From G963663775 sp963664255 (GTDB lineage Bacteria > Bacillota > Clostridia > Oscillospirales > Butyricicoccaceae): 64,000 nucleotides of DNA. Under the pieces are notes generated by a model. It made no database searches and had not been told where the DNA came from. It saw nothing but the letters and a program-made list of their open reading frames with translations. How positions within the stretch are numbered: the first letter of the stretch is position 1; every line of letters starts with the position of its first letter. Location: the NCBI GenBank assembly GCA_963664255.1, contig OY760938.1, positions 2,232,001-2,296,000 on the forward strand, written 5' to 3'. Position numbers and translations under genes: made by a program. Below, piece after piece: positions 18,375-26,323 of the stretch.

Positions 18375-18442
18375 AAAATTGCGCATATGCACGTTGGATT
18401 ACGAAATTTAGCCTATACATAGGTACATGGGAGAGTAGAATC

Positions 18443-19684
18443 ATGGCACAACAAAAGAAACGTTTGCCGCCTGTTGCACCGGCGGCGGATAAAAAGAAGG
18501 CATTGGAAACCGTATTGGCAGAATTGGAAAAAAATCATGGCAAGGGTGCCATCATGCGACTGGGAGAGAATGTCCGCATGAAGGTGGACCATATTTCGAC
18601 AGGGTCAATCGGTCTGGATATGGCACTGGGCATCGGCGGACTGCCAAGAGGGCGTATCGTTGAGATTTATGGACCGGAATCCTCGGGTAAAACCACGGTG
18701 GCACTGCACGCCGTTGCACAGGCGCAGAAACTGGGGGGCGAAGCGGCATTTATTGATGCAGAACACGCCTTAGACCCCGTTTACGCAAGGGCATTGGGCG
18801 TAGATATTGATAGCTTGCTCGTGTCACAGCCAGACACTGGTGAACAGGGGCTGGAAATCACAGAGGCTTTGGTGCGCTCCGGTGCAATGGACATCATTGT
18901 GGTGGACTCGGTCGCCGCGTTGGTGCCGCGTGCGGAAATCGATGGCGGCATGGGCGATGCCTTCGTGGGTCTGCACGCACGTCTGATGAGTCAAGCACTG
19001 CGCAAGCTTGCGGGTTCCATTGCAAAGTCGAACTGCGTGGTGATTTTTATCAATCAGCTGCGTGAAAAAGTGGGCGTGATTTACGGTAGCCCGGAAGTGA
19101 CTACAGGTGGACGTGCGCTGAAGTTTTATTCCTCTGTGCGTATTGATGTACGCCGTACCGAACACATCAAAAACGGAACAGAGCTGTTGGGAAGTCACAC
19201 CCGCTGTAAGGTTGTGAAAAACAAAGTCGCGCCGCCGTTTCAGGAAGCAGAGTTTGACATTATGTATGGCGAGGGCATTTCCTACTTTGGGGAATTGGTA
19301 GACCTTGGGGTGGAGTATGATGTTGTGACCAAGGCAGGTGCGTGGTTCTCTTTGGGCGACATTCGCATGGGGCAAGGACGCGATGCGGCGAAACTCTTCT
19401 TCAAAGAACATCCAGAATATGCTGAGGAGACCAAAAAGAAGATTGAGGAAGAGATGGAGAAGGAACGATTGACCCCAGTCAAGCAAAAAAAGAAGGCAAA
19501 ATCCTCCGATAAAAAGAAGCAGCGCAACAGTCGCGATGACGATGACGAAGAAGAGTATGAAGAGGAGGCTGGCGAGCAGGAGGCATATGAAGAGCAGCCC
19601 GCGGAGCAGTCAGAGCGAAGAAATACGACCTCTGCAGCAAGAGCGGTTTCCATTGATGCAGATGATTTTGATGACGTCGAATGA
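18443..19684 (+). CDS. recA: RecA recombinase with long acidic C-terminal tail
   Basis: ATP-dependent strand exchange and SOS co-protease, 413 residues. The N-terminal helix precedes Walker A GPESSGKTT (about residue 74); the VVDSVAALVPR Walker B, the loop-1 MGDAF, and the loop-2 region GSPEVTTGGRALKFY follow. The core ends near residue 345. The last 65 residues alternate lysine-rich and acidic runs (DDDDEEEYEEE) and exceed the roughly 25-residue acidic tail of E. coli RecA. recX follows after 19 bp. No palindromic LexA site like the one at lexA is visible in the 68 bp upstream. Confidence 0.97.
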   Translation: MAQQKKRLPPVAPAADKKKALETVLAELEKNHGKGAIMRLGENVRMKVDHISTGSIGLDMALGIGGLPRGRIVEIYGPESSGKTTVALHAVAQAQKLGGEAAFIDAEHALDPVYARALGVDIDSLLVSQPDTGEQGLEITEALVRSGAMDIIVVDSVAALVPRAEIDGGMGDAFVGLHARLMSQALRKLAGSIAKSNCVVIFINQLREKVGVIYGSPEVTTGGRALKFYSSVRIDVRRTEHIKNGTELLGSHTRCKVVKNKVAPPFQEAEFDIMYGEGISYFGELVDLGVEYDVVTKAGAWFSLGDIRMGQGRDAAKLFFKEHPEYAEETKKKIEEEMEKERLTPVKQKKKAKSSDKKKQRNSRDDDDEEEYEEEAGEQEAYEEQPAEQSERRNTTSAARAVSIDADDFDDVE

Positions 19685-19703
19685 CGCTTTTGCGTGAACG
19701 AGC

Positions 19704-20174
19704 ATGAAAAATACAGTGGAAGAACAATATGACAAGGCGTTGCAGGCGGCTGCAAAGCAGCTATCCTATCGTGCGCTCAGTCAAATAAAGCTGCGGGAAA
19801 AGCTGCTGGAAAAAGGACATCCGGAGGATGCGGTGGACTATGCCATAGCATGGCTGGAGGAGCGCAAGATGCTGGATGATGCCTCCTATGCCGAGGACAT
19901 CGTGCACTCCTATGAGCGTCGCGGCTATGGCGCAATGCGCATTCGGCAAGAGCTATATCGGCGTGGAATTGACAAAGACACCACACAAGAGGCATTGGAA
20001 GAATTTTCACCCAACCAACAGCAGATGCTGGATTTGTTGGAGAAGCGACTGCGCGGCGATTGCAGTGATCGTCGGGAAGTGGAGAAAGCGGTTGCTGCAT
20101 TACAGCGCCGGGGGTACCTGTGGGACGATATTCGCACGGCACTGCGCACCTATCGGGAGGAAAATGAAACATAA
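19704..20174 (+). CDS. recX: Regulatory protein RecX
   Basis: Small helical modulator that caps or inhibits RecA filaments, 156 residues. It shows the tandem three-helix repeats of RecX: LSYRALSQIKLREKLLEKGH, then AIAWLEERKMLDDASYAED with YGAMRIRQELYRRGI, then a third repeat ending GYLWDDIRTAL. It lies 19 bp after recA, the most common location. The start at 19704 is preceded by a weak site (GAACGAGC), as expected for coupled expression at lower level. Confidence 0.92.
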   Translation: MKNTVEEQYDKALQAAAKQLSYRALSQIKLREKLLEKGHPEDAVDYAIAWLEERKMLDDASYAEDIVHSYERRGYGAMRIRQELYRRGIDKDTTQEALEEFSPNQQQMLDLLEKRLRGDCSDRREVEKAVAALQRRGYLWDDIRTALRTYREENET

Positions 20175-20201
20175 TATTGGTGTTCAGCGGAGGAAATGAG
20201 C

Positions 20202-20447
20202 TTGGAAATCCTACGGAAATATGGGTTGATTGTGTTGGCATTTGCTGGCTTGATGACATATGCAATGGCGCCGCACTTGCAGCCCCAGCTGCGCTATGTG
20301 CACGTGTGCGCCATGATTCTTTCGGTGTTTAACGGGCGTGCTTTCATCCAAGTGCAGGATGTAAAAGGCTGGTTTTTGCAAAATGCTGCATTGGTGCTGC
20401 ACGCGGCGTGTTTGGTGGGAGAGAGCATTTTATCAGGGGCGCAGTAA
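20202..20447 (+). CDS. Small membrane protein of unknown function (TTG start)
   Basis: About 81 residues with two or three hydrophobic stretches (IVLAFAGLMTYAM, VHVCAMILSVF, AALVLHAACLV). I recognise no family. The site GGAGG at 20189-20193 is 8 nt from a TTG at 20202 but only 2 nt from an ATG at 20196, so TTG is the likelier start; the two choices differ by two codons. It lies between recX and rimO in the same direction, with gaps of 27 and 58 bp. Confidence 0.65.
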   Translation: MEILRKYGLIVLAFAGLMTYAMAPHLQPQLRYVHVCAMILSVFNGRAFIQVQDVKGWFLQNAALVLHAACLVGESILSGAQ

Positions 20448-20505
20448 GCAAGCACGGATGGATAGATAAAGAACATAAAAGTGTTTATACATAAGGAGAA
20501 TGCTT

Positions 20506-21837
20506 TTGAAGAAGAAAATTGGATTGATTTCACTGGGATGCTCGAAAAATCTAGTGGATAGTGAGCATATGCTTGCGCTGCTGCGCAATGAAGGCTGTGA
20601 AATCGTTGCAGATATGGAAGAAGCGGATGTTGCTATCATCAACACCTGTGGGTTCATTGAAGCCGCAAAGCAGGAAGCGATTGATACCATTCTGGAAACG
20701 GCACGCTATAAAACCGAAGGGAAGCTGCAGCGACTGATTGTAACAGGCTGCTTAGCACAGCGATACCAAGCGGTTTTTGCAGAGGAATTGCCGGAAGTAG
20801 ACGCGGTGCTCGGCACAGGCAGCTATGAGCAAATTGTGGAAGCTGTGCGGGATGTTTCTGAAAATAAGCATACAGAATATTTTAGAGATATTGAACTGGC
20901 AGCATTGGATGGCGAACGGGAGCGGTTGACTGCACCCCACACCGCATACCTCAAGATTGCGGAAGGGTGCTCCAATCGCTGTGCATACTGCATCATTCCG
21001 CAGCTGCGTGGCGCATATCGCAGCCGTGATTTGCAAAATCTTTTAGAAGAAGCCAAACAACTGGCGGAGGACGGCGTAAAAGAGCTGATTGTGATTGCAC
21101 AGGATATTACCCGCTATGGGATGGATACCACAGGGGAGCGACTGCTACCTGCATTATTACAGCAGCTCTGTGAGATGGACTTTGCGTGGGTGCGGCTACA
21201 TTATCTGTATCCTGATCAAATCACGCAGGAACTGATTGATGTCATTGCAAAGCAGCCTAAAATTGTGAAATATTTGGACATTCCGCTGCAGCACGTGTCC
21301 CAGCGCATTTTGAAAGCCATGCACCGACCGGGAAACCGAGAAGCATTTACGCAGTTGGTGGCAAAATTGCGCGATAGAATCCCCCATTTGGTGCTGCGCA
21401 CCAGCTTGATTGTGGGCTTGCCGGGAGAAACCGAAGAAGAGTTTGAGGAATTGTGTGATTTCCTGCAAGAAGTGCAGATTGAGCGCGTTGGCGTGTTTGA
21501 GTATTCACCAGAGGAAGGCACAGAGGCCGCAGAACTGCCGCATCAAATTGATACAGAAACCAAGGCGCATCGCCGTTTGGTGATAGAAGAACTGCAAAGC
21601 GGCGTGATTGACGAATACAACCAAAATCGCATCGGACAGACGATGACAGTGCTGTGTGAAGGCTTTGACGAAGTGGGGGCACTGTATTTTGGCAGAACCT
21701 ATGCCGATTCGGTCGAAATTGATGGACAAGTATATTTCAGCGCACAAACAGCCATCGCACAGGGCACATTTGTGCAGGTTTGCATCGAAGAAAGTATGGG
21801 CGCAGACCTATGCGGCAGATGTTTGGAGGGACAGTAG
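20506..21837 (+). CDS. rimO: Ribosomal protein S12 methylthiotransferase RimO (TTG start)
   Basis: Radical-SAM enzyme that adds a methylthio group to Asp of ribosomal protein S12. About 443 residues: the UPF0004 domain with LGCSKNLVDSE and NTCGFIEAA (cluster-binding cysteines), the radical SAM motif CSNRCAYC, and a C-terminal TRAM domain. RGAYRSR after the CxxxCxxC is typical of RimO rather than MiaB. The site AAGGAG is 7 nt from TTG 20506 and only 1 nt from ATG 20500, so TTG is preferred. pgsA begins right at its stop. A relative, mtaB, is at 41426-42721. Confidence 0.95.
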   Translation: MKKKIGLISLGCSKNLVDSEHMLALLRNEGCEIVADMEEADVAIINTCGFIEAAKQEAIDTILETARYKTEGKLQRLIVTGCLAQRYQAVFAEELPEVDAVLGTGSYEQIVEAVRDVSENKHTEYFRDIELAALDGERERLTAPHTAYLKIAEGCSNRCAYCIIPQLRGAYRSRDLQNLLEEAKQLAEDGVKELIVIAQDITRYGMDTTGERLLPALLQQLCEMDFAWVRLHYLYPDQITQELIDVIAKQPKIVKYLDIPLQHVSQRILKAMHRPGNREAFTQLVAKLRDRIPHLVLRTSLIVGLPGETEEEFEELCDFLQEVQIERVGVFEYSPEEGTEAAELPHQIDTETKAHRRLVIEELQSGVIDEYNQNRIGQTMTVLCEGFDEVGALYFGRTYADSVEIDGQVYFSAQTAIAQGTFVQVCIEESMGADLCGRCLEGQ

Positions 21838-22401
21838 ATGACAACAGCCAATCAAATCACATTGACGCGTATTGCCATGATTCCGTTTTTTATCGTCTTT
21901 GCACTGCAATCGACGCAAGTGGCACTCATCATTGCATTGGTCATTTTTTGCGTGGCCTCTGCAACCGATTTTTTGGATGGATACATTGCACGTAAGTATA
22001 ATCAGGTGACAGATTTCGGAAAATTTATCGACCCGTTAGCAGATAAATTGTTGGTTACCGCGGCATTGCTGATTTTTGTAGAGCAAGGGCAGCTATTTTC
22101 TTGGATGGCATTTGTGATTATTGCGCGGGAACTGATTATCACCAGCCTGCGCAATGTCGCAGCGGCAAAGGGATATGTGCTTGCGGCAACGCATTCTGGC
22201 AAAGTGAAAACAGCGGTGCAGATTGCCGGCATTATTCTGATTTTTATGGTTATGATTTTAAAGGGCGATAGCATTGATACCGAAATTGTATCCACCCTTA
22301 GCGGTTGGGTAATGATGCTGGTAACACTGTATTCCGGTGTCGATTATATGAAACGAAATTGGGATTTGGTGAAAGACGGTGCTGTGACACCAAAACAATA
22401 A
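21838..22401 (+). CDS. pgsA: CDP-diacylglycerol-glycerol-3-phosphate 3-phosphatidyltransferase
   Basis: Makes phosphatidylglycerolphosphate, the committed step to phosphatidylglycerol, in the membrane. It has 187 residues with about five hydrophobic helices. The CDP-alcohol phosphatidyltransferase motif D-(x2)-DG-(x2)-AR-(x8)-G-(x3)-D-(x3)-D is present as TDFLDGYIARKYNQVTDFGK then DPLADK. The ATG directly follows the rimO stop, with GGAGGG inside the rimO end. RimO-PgsA adjacency is common in Firmicutes. Confidence 0.95.
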   Translation: MTTANQITLTRIAMIPFFIVFALQSTQVALIIALVIFCVASATDFLDGYIARKYNQVTDFGKFIDPLADKLLVTAALLIFVEQGQLFSWMAFVIIARELIITSLRNVAAAKGYVLAATHSGKVKTAVQIAGIILIFMVMILKGDSIDTEIVSTLSGWVMMLVTLYSGVDYMKRNWDLVKDGAVTPKQ

Positions 22402-22422
22402 CGTACATGAGAAACATCAAAG

Positions 22423-22456
22423 CCGTCGTGTCGCAGAATCGCCTGCGATAAGACGG
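22423..22456 (+). other. Hairpin in the cysS leader
   Basis: Stem CCGTC-TCGCAG / CTGCGA-GACGG with a symmetric 3-nt internal loop and a 6-nt end loop, immediately before the AAAGGAGA site of cysS. There is no U-tract, and no T-box features were seen. It may shape mRNA stability or translation. Confidence 0.5.
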
Positions 22457-22471
22457 AAAAGGAGAGCTTTT

Positions 22472-23887
22472 ATGAAATTATTTAATACGTTGACGCGGCA
22501 AAAGGATGAATTTGTACCAATGCAGCAGGGACAGGTGAAGATGTATTCCTGCGGTCCAACGGTGTACAACTATTTTCATATTGGAAATGCGCGTCCGTTT
22601 ATCATTTTTGATTTGCTGCGACGTTATTTTGAATATCGTGGGTATCAAGTGCAATTTGTACAGAATTTCACGGATATTGATGATAAGGTTATCAATCGCG
22701 CCAATGAGGAAGGCGTTACCTTTGACGTGATTGCAGAACGCTATATCAAGGAGTATTTTGTGGATGCGGATGCGTTGGGCATTCATCGCGCCACCGTACA
22801 TCCGCGTGCAACCGAAACCATGGATGCAATTATGGACATTGTGAAAAGGCTGCTTGATAAAGGGCACGCCTATGTGGCACAAAATGGAGATGTGTATTTC
22901 CGCACAAAAACCTTTGAAACATATGGAAAGCTTTCGCACCAGCCCATGGATGAATTGCAAGCCGGTGCACGCATCAGCGTGGGCGAAATCAAAGAAGATC
23001 CTATGGATTTTGCGGTTTGGAAGGCAGCCAAGCCGGGAGAACCCTTCTGGGAAGCGCCGTGGGGCAAGGGTCGCCCCGGTTGGCACATTGAATGCTCTGC
23101 GATGGTAAACCAGTATTTGGGTGAAACCATTGATATTCATTCTGGTGGTCTGGATTTGATTTTTCCGCATCATGAAAATGAAATTGCGCAATCTGAGTGT
23201 GCAAATGGATGCGATTTTTCACATTATTGGGTGCATAATGGGTTTTTGACCATTGATAATGAAAAAATGTCCAAATCCAAAGGCAATTTCTTTATGGTGC
23301 GTGAAGCAGCACAGGCATATGGCTATGAAACCATTCGAATGTTTATGCTGTCGGCACACTATCGCTCTCCGCTGAACTATTCCGAGGAATCGCTCAAAAT
23401 GAATAAGGTTTCTTTGGAACGTCTGTATGAAGCAAGAAACAATTTAGAGTTTCGTATGGAAAAAGCGCAGGATGAACCGATGACTGCCGAAGAAACCGAA
23501 AAATATGCGGCGTTAGAATCTTACAAGCAGAAGTTTATCGATGCGATGGATGATGATTTGAATACCGCAGATGCGTTGTCAGCGGTGTTTGAATTGGTGC
23601 GTGACATCAACGGCTATTCAGCGGCACACATCGAGGCAAGCAAGGCATTTTTGACCAAGGCACATACGCTGTTCATGGAGCTGGCGGGTGTTTTGGGTCT
23701 GGTGCAGGCGCACGAGGAAGATAGCATTGATGCTGAAATTGAGGCATTGATTGCAGCACGTCAGCAGGCGAAGACAAACAAGGACTTCGCAGAAGCAGAC
23801 CGCATCCGCGATGTGTTGCTGCAGGAAAAAGGCATTGCAATCAAGGATACCCGCCAAGGGGTACAGTGGTCACGCGTGAACCAATAA
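22472..23887 (+). CDS. cysS: Cysteinyl-tRNA synthetase
   Basis: Class I aminoacyl-tRNA synthetase charging tRNA-Cys, 471 residues, normal length. The zinc-binding Cys of YSCGPTVYNYFHIGNARPF and the HIGN signature lie at the start; WHIECSAM and HHENEIAQSE hold the other zinc ligands; MSKSKGNF is the KMSKS loop. ATG 22472 follows AAAGGAGAG. It is the last gene of the recA-to-cysS plus-strand run and is followed by a strong terminator. A tRNA-Cys gene lies 960 bp downstream on the other strand. Confidence 0.97.
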   Translation: MKLFNTLTRQKDEFVPMQQGQVKMYSCGPTVYNYFHIGNARPFIIFDLLRRYFEYRGYQVQFVQNFTDIDDKVINRANEEGVTFDVIAERYIKEYFVDADALGIHRATVHPRATETMDAIMDIVKRLLDKGHAYVAQNGDVYFRTKTFETYGKLSHQPMDELQAGARISVGEIKEDPMDFAVWKAAKPGEPFWEAPWGKGRPGWHIECSAMVNQYLGETIDIHSGGLDLIFPHHENEIAQSECANGCDFSHYWVHNGFLTIDNEKMSKSKGNFFMVREAAQAYGYETIRMFMLSAHYRSPLNYSEESLKMNKVSLERLYEARNNLEFRMEKAQDEPMTAEETEKYAALESYKQKFIDAMDDDLNTADALSAVFELVRDINGYSAAHIEASKAFLTKAHTLFMELAGVLGLVQAHEEDSIDAEIEALIAARQQAKTNKDFAEADRIRDVLLQEKGIAIKDTRQGVQWSRVNQ

Positions 23888-23896
23888 AAGCAGAAG

Positions 23897-23940
23897 CGCT
23901 GTTCCATTTCGAGAATTTCCGAAATGGAACAGCGTTATTT
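23897..23940. terminator. Bidirectional terminator between cysS and the NYN gene
   Basis: Perfect 15-bp stem (23897-23911 with 23920-23934), 8-nt loop, followed by TTATTTT on the plus strand. The convergent genes on both sides stop close to it, so it can serve both. Confidence 0.88.
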
Positions 23941-23951
23941 TCATGCAACAA

Positions 23952-24776
23952 TTACGTAGAAGCGGATACATCCTTCAGACGAATGTAAATGAGCTTAGAA
24001 CCGCCGTTTTTGCTGTCAGAGCGGATTTCAAACATATCTAACGTCGTTAAAAAGTCAGAAAGCTTTGAAAATCCAAAATTTCTGACATCAAAGTCAGGGT
24101 ATCGCTTTACAAGCAAGTTGCCAATGGTGCCAATAAACATCCAGCCATCTTCATCGGATTTTTCAGAAACGATGGTGCGCAAGGCATGGCGAATGGTTTC
24201 CTTACAGGTTGGAGAAATATTAGACTCATCATCATCCAGTGCAAAAGAAGAAAAACATCTGCTTTCCAAATCACTGGGCGGTTGGCGTTTGCTTTTTGTG
24301 GTCGGCTTTTCGGTGGGATGTAGGGCGGTAGAGGCATTGGTGGCGGATAAAATATCCAGATAGGTGAAGCGATTGCAGGCGGCAATAAAGGATTTTGGGG
24401 TTTTGCGTTCGCCCATGCCCATCACGGTCATACCAGATTCACGCAGTCGCGCGGCAAGGCGGGTAAAGTCGCTGTCGGAAGACACAATGCAAAATCCGTC
24501 CACATTGCCCGAGTACAAAATATCCATGGCGTCAATAATCATGGCAGAGTCGGTAGAGTTTTTGCCGGTGGTGTAGCCATATTGCTGAATCGGAATCACA
24601 GAATGGTCCAAAAGGGAGGGCTTCCAAGAAACCAGCGCAGGATTGGTCCAATCTCCGTAAATGCGTTTGTAGGTCACAATGCCATCATTTGAAATTTCAT
24701 CCAAAATCACGCGGATATATTTGGGCGAAATATTGTCAGCATCAATGAGCACTGCGAACCGGTTGTCATTTGCCAT
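23952..24776 (-). CDS. NYN-domain putative RNase with OST-HTH/LOTUS domain
   Basis: Predicted RNA-acting protein of 274 residues. The N-terminal NYN (PIN-like, LabA/DUF88) domain has the acidic residues of the metal site in VLIDADNIS (about 9-17), KNSTDSAMIIDAMD and VSSDSDFTRLA. A variable linker (about 150-190) leads to a C-terminal OST-HTH/LOTUS domain, WMFIGTIGNLLVKRYPDFDVRNFGFSKLSDFL, a proposed RNA or G-quadruplex binding module. ATG 24776 is the start. It lies alone, between the cysS terminator and the tRNA terminator. The target RNA is unknown. Confidence 0.88.
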   Translation of the reverse strand: MANDNRFAVLIDADNISPKYIRVILDEISNDGIVTYKRIYGDWTNPALVSWKPSLLDHSVIPIQQYGYTTGKNSTDSAMIIDAMDILYSGNVDGFCIVSSDSDFTRLAARLRESGMTVMGMGERKTPKSFIAACNRFTYLDILSATNASTALHPTEKPTTKSKRQPPSDLESRCFSSFALDDDESNISPTCKETIRHALRTIVSEKSDEDGWMFIGTIGNLLVKRYPDFDVRNFGFSKLSDFLTTLDMFEIRSDSKNGGSKLIYIRLKDVSAST

Positions 24777-24800
24777 TAAATCACATCCTTATAATATCTG

Positions 24801-24840
24801 CAAAAAACAATAAAACGTCAACCGCAAAGGCTGACGTTTT
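24801..24840 (-). terminator. Terminator of the tRNA-Phe/tRNA-Cys unit
   Basis: On the minus strand, AAAACGTCAGCC pairs with GGTTGACGTTTT (12 bp with one G-U pair and a TTTGC loop), followed by ATTGTTTTTTG. It begins 4 nt after the tRNA-Cys CCA end. Confidence 0.85.
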
Positions 24841-24843
24841 GCT

Positions 24844-24917
24844 TGGAGGTACCACCCAGAATCGAACTGGGGATCAGGGAGTTGCAGTCCCACGCCTTAC
24901 CGCTTGGCTATGGTACC
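24844..24917 (-). tRNA. tRNA-Cys (GCA)
   Basis: 74 nt including encoded CCA. Acceptor arms GGTACCA/TGGTACC pair fully; the anticodon stem-loop GGGACTGCAACTCCC gives anticodon GCA; the T arm is CCCAGTTCGATTCTGGG. It is transcribed after tRNA-Phe from the same promoter. Confidence 0.96.
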
Positions 24918-24936
24918 AAATACCAAAAGGAATGAA

Positions 24937-25012
24937 TGGTGCCTCCGGGCGGAATCGAACCACCGACACGGGGATTTTCAGTCCCCTGCTCTACCGACTG
25001 AGCTACAGAGGC
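24937..25012 (-). tRNA. tRNA-Phe (GAA)
   Basis: 76 nt including encoded CCA. It starts GCCTCTGTAGCTCAGTCGG; the anticodon arm GGGGACTGAAAATCCCC gives GAA; the T arm is GGTGGTTCGATTCCGCC. It lies 19 nt upstream of tRNA-Cys on the minus strand. Confidence 0.96.
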
Positions 25013-25042
25013 ATTTCACATACATCCACTTGGAACTTTTAT

Positions 25043-25071
25043 ATTATATAACAAAAGGAGTGGCTTGTCAA
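25043..25071 (-). promoter_or_regulatory. Promoter of the tRNA-Phe/tRNA-Cys unit
   Basis: Minus strand TTGACA (25071-25066), 17-bp spacer, TATAAT (25048-25043), a consensus promoter about 30 bp before the tRNA-Phe 5' end. Confidence 0.92.
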
Positions 25072-25123
25072 TGCTTTTCAAAAAATAAATGGAACGAGTG
25101 GGTAGTGGATGTACACTTGCTGC

Positions 25124-25162
25124 AATATGGGAAAGAGAAATACAAATCTCTTCCCCATATTG
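25124..25162 (-). terminator. Hairpin after the second inositol cluster
   Basis: A 16-bp stem (25124-25139 with 25147-25162) that is complete on the minus-strand RNA (one G-U pair) but has an A-C mismatch on the plus strand, so it is designed for minus-strand transcripts. It lies 10 nt after the small membrane protein stop. There is no U-tract, so it may be an mRNA 3' end rather than a classic terminator. Confidence 0.55.
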
Positions 25163-25172
25163 TATTTATCAG

Positions 25173-25331
25173 TTATCGTGCAAAGGGCAGTGCTTGCGGA
25201 AGCGATGGATACCAGCCGTTTATGATGATTTGGTATACAAAAACACCACAAAGCACCAATACTATCAAAAAGACAGACACCAAAAGAACAAGCTTGCGGC
25301 TTGTGGACTTATCAGACCGACGCTTCGTCAT
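25173..25331 (-). CDS. Small single-pass membrane protein, 52 residues
   Basis: Short reading frame starting MTKRRSDKSTSRK, then one hydrophobic segment (LVLLVSVFLIVLVLCGVFVY, about residues 14-33), then a short polar end with NGWYPSLPQ. The basic N-terminus predicts an N-in orientation. ATG 25331 is preceded by AGGGGGG at 9-10 nt, and the gene begins 22 bp after the iolO stop, so it belongs to the inositol operon. I do not recognise a family. Possible roles such as a membrane anchor or transporter subunit are speculation. Confidence 0.65.
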   Translation of the reverse strand: MTKRRSDKSTSRKLVLLVSVFLIVLVLCGVFVYQIIINGWYPSLPQALPFAR

Positions 25332-25353
25332 GCAGTTTGTCCCCCCCTATGCT

Positions 25354-26178
25354 TCATTTGGACTGCATCAGTCCGTTCAAATAGGCTGCGGCTTGCATCG
25401 CGGCCTGGTCACCTGTCGGATACGGCAGGCATTCTACGGATAAATACCCGTCATAATCGATTTCATCGAGTGTTTGCAGAATACTCTGAAAATCCAAATG
25501 ACCACTGCCGGGGTATCTTCTGGAATTATCTGCAATATGAAAATACCCCAGCTTTCCTTTGCAGCGGCGAATGGCTGCCACGGCATCACACTCATCAATG
25601 CTCATATGGAAGGTGTCTAGATGTGCATAACAGTTTTCCAGTTGATATTTTTCTAAAAAGGACATAATTTCGTCTGCTGTGGTAAAAATATTCACTTCAT
25701 AGCGGTTGATAACTTCAATGTTGAGCGTTACATTGCGCTGTGCAGCATATGCGGCAAGGATACGCAGATTTTTTGCCAATCGATCCAAATATTTTTCCCG
25801 TTTGCCGCCTGTAGGCACATTTCCTTTGACCCAACCGATGACAATCCCGGCATTTAGCTTTTGCGCGACATCAATATATTGCCGCATTCCGTCCATTGTT
25901 GCCGACACCACATATGGTTCATCAGAAATCAAACTACAGTGCCCTTCGGTATTCAGTCTGCCAGTCACAATCATCGCAACACGTACGCCTGTACGCGCAG
26001 ATGCGTCTTGAATCGCTTGATAATCCAGCTCCGTATCTTCACGCATATGCACTTCAATCGCGTGATAGCCCAGCAGGCTGGCTTTCTGCAAGTTTTCCAC
26101 AATAGACCCCTGCAGCAAAATAGGTGCAGTGACCGGTGCTTCATCCGCAGAAGACACGGCTAATTTCCACTGTTTCAT
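25354..26178 (-). CDS. iolO: Sugar epimerase of the IolO type (5-keto-L-gluconate epimerase)
   Basis: TIM-barrel epimerase, 274 residues. In the T. maritima inositol pathway IolO converts 5-keto-L-gluconate to D-tagaturonate. Likely metal ligands are the Glu of IEVINRYE (about 156), the Asp and His of HLDTFHMSIDE (about 190), the His of YFHIADN and the Glu of SVECLPYP. The blocks FHIADNSRRYPGSGHLDF and YLSVECLP match the IolO/tagatose 3-epimerase group as I remember it. ATG 26178 follows GGAGGA; an in-frame ATG 18 nt upstream is weaker. It follows the zinc dehydrogenase gene by 145 bp with a hairpin between. D-tagatose 3-epimerase activity is an alternative reading. Confidence 0.75.
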   Translation of the reverse strand: MKQWKLAVSSADEAPVTAPILLQGSIVENLQKASLLGYHAIEVHMREDTELDYQAIQDASARTGVRVAMIVTGRLNTEGHCSLISDEPYVVSATMDGMRQYIDVAQKLNAGIVIGWVKGNVPTGGKREKYLDRLAKNLRILAAYAAQRNVTLNIEVINRYEVNIFTTADEIMSFLEKYQLENCYAHLDTFHMSIDECDAVAAIRRCKGKLGYFHIADNSRRYPGSGHLDFQSILQTLDEIDYDGYLSVECLPYPTGDQAAMQAAAYLNGLMQSK

Positions 26179-26240
26179 AGTGTCTCCTCCATTCATCCGT
26201 TGGGGATTTCTTCAAAATTCGTTTTTGGGGTGATTTTATA

Positions 26241-26269
26241 AATGGGACCTCTAAAAAAGAGGTCCCATT
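26241..26269 (-). other. Intercistronic hairpin before iolO
   Basis: Perfect 12-bp stem (AATGGGACCTCT / AGAGGTCCCATT) with a 5-nt loop in the 145-bp gap between the zinc dehydrogenase and iolO. No U-tract follows on the minus strand, so it looks like a processing or stability element within the operon. Confidence 0.6.
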
Positions 26270-26323
26270 CGCATAAAGATAGTAAAGTAGAAGTGAAGTG
26301 TGTGAGTAGGGGAAATATCGGGT

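Noticed and set aside
18375..18442. LexA box before recA
   Set aside because: GCGCATATGC is palindromic but does not match the AAACATATGTTT or GAACNNNNGTTC pattern.
22402..22471. T-box leader before cysS
   Set aside because: The gap is only 70 bp and lacks the T-box sequence; only a simple hairpin is present.
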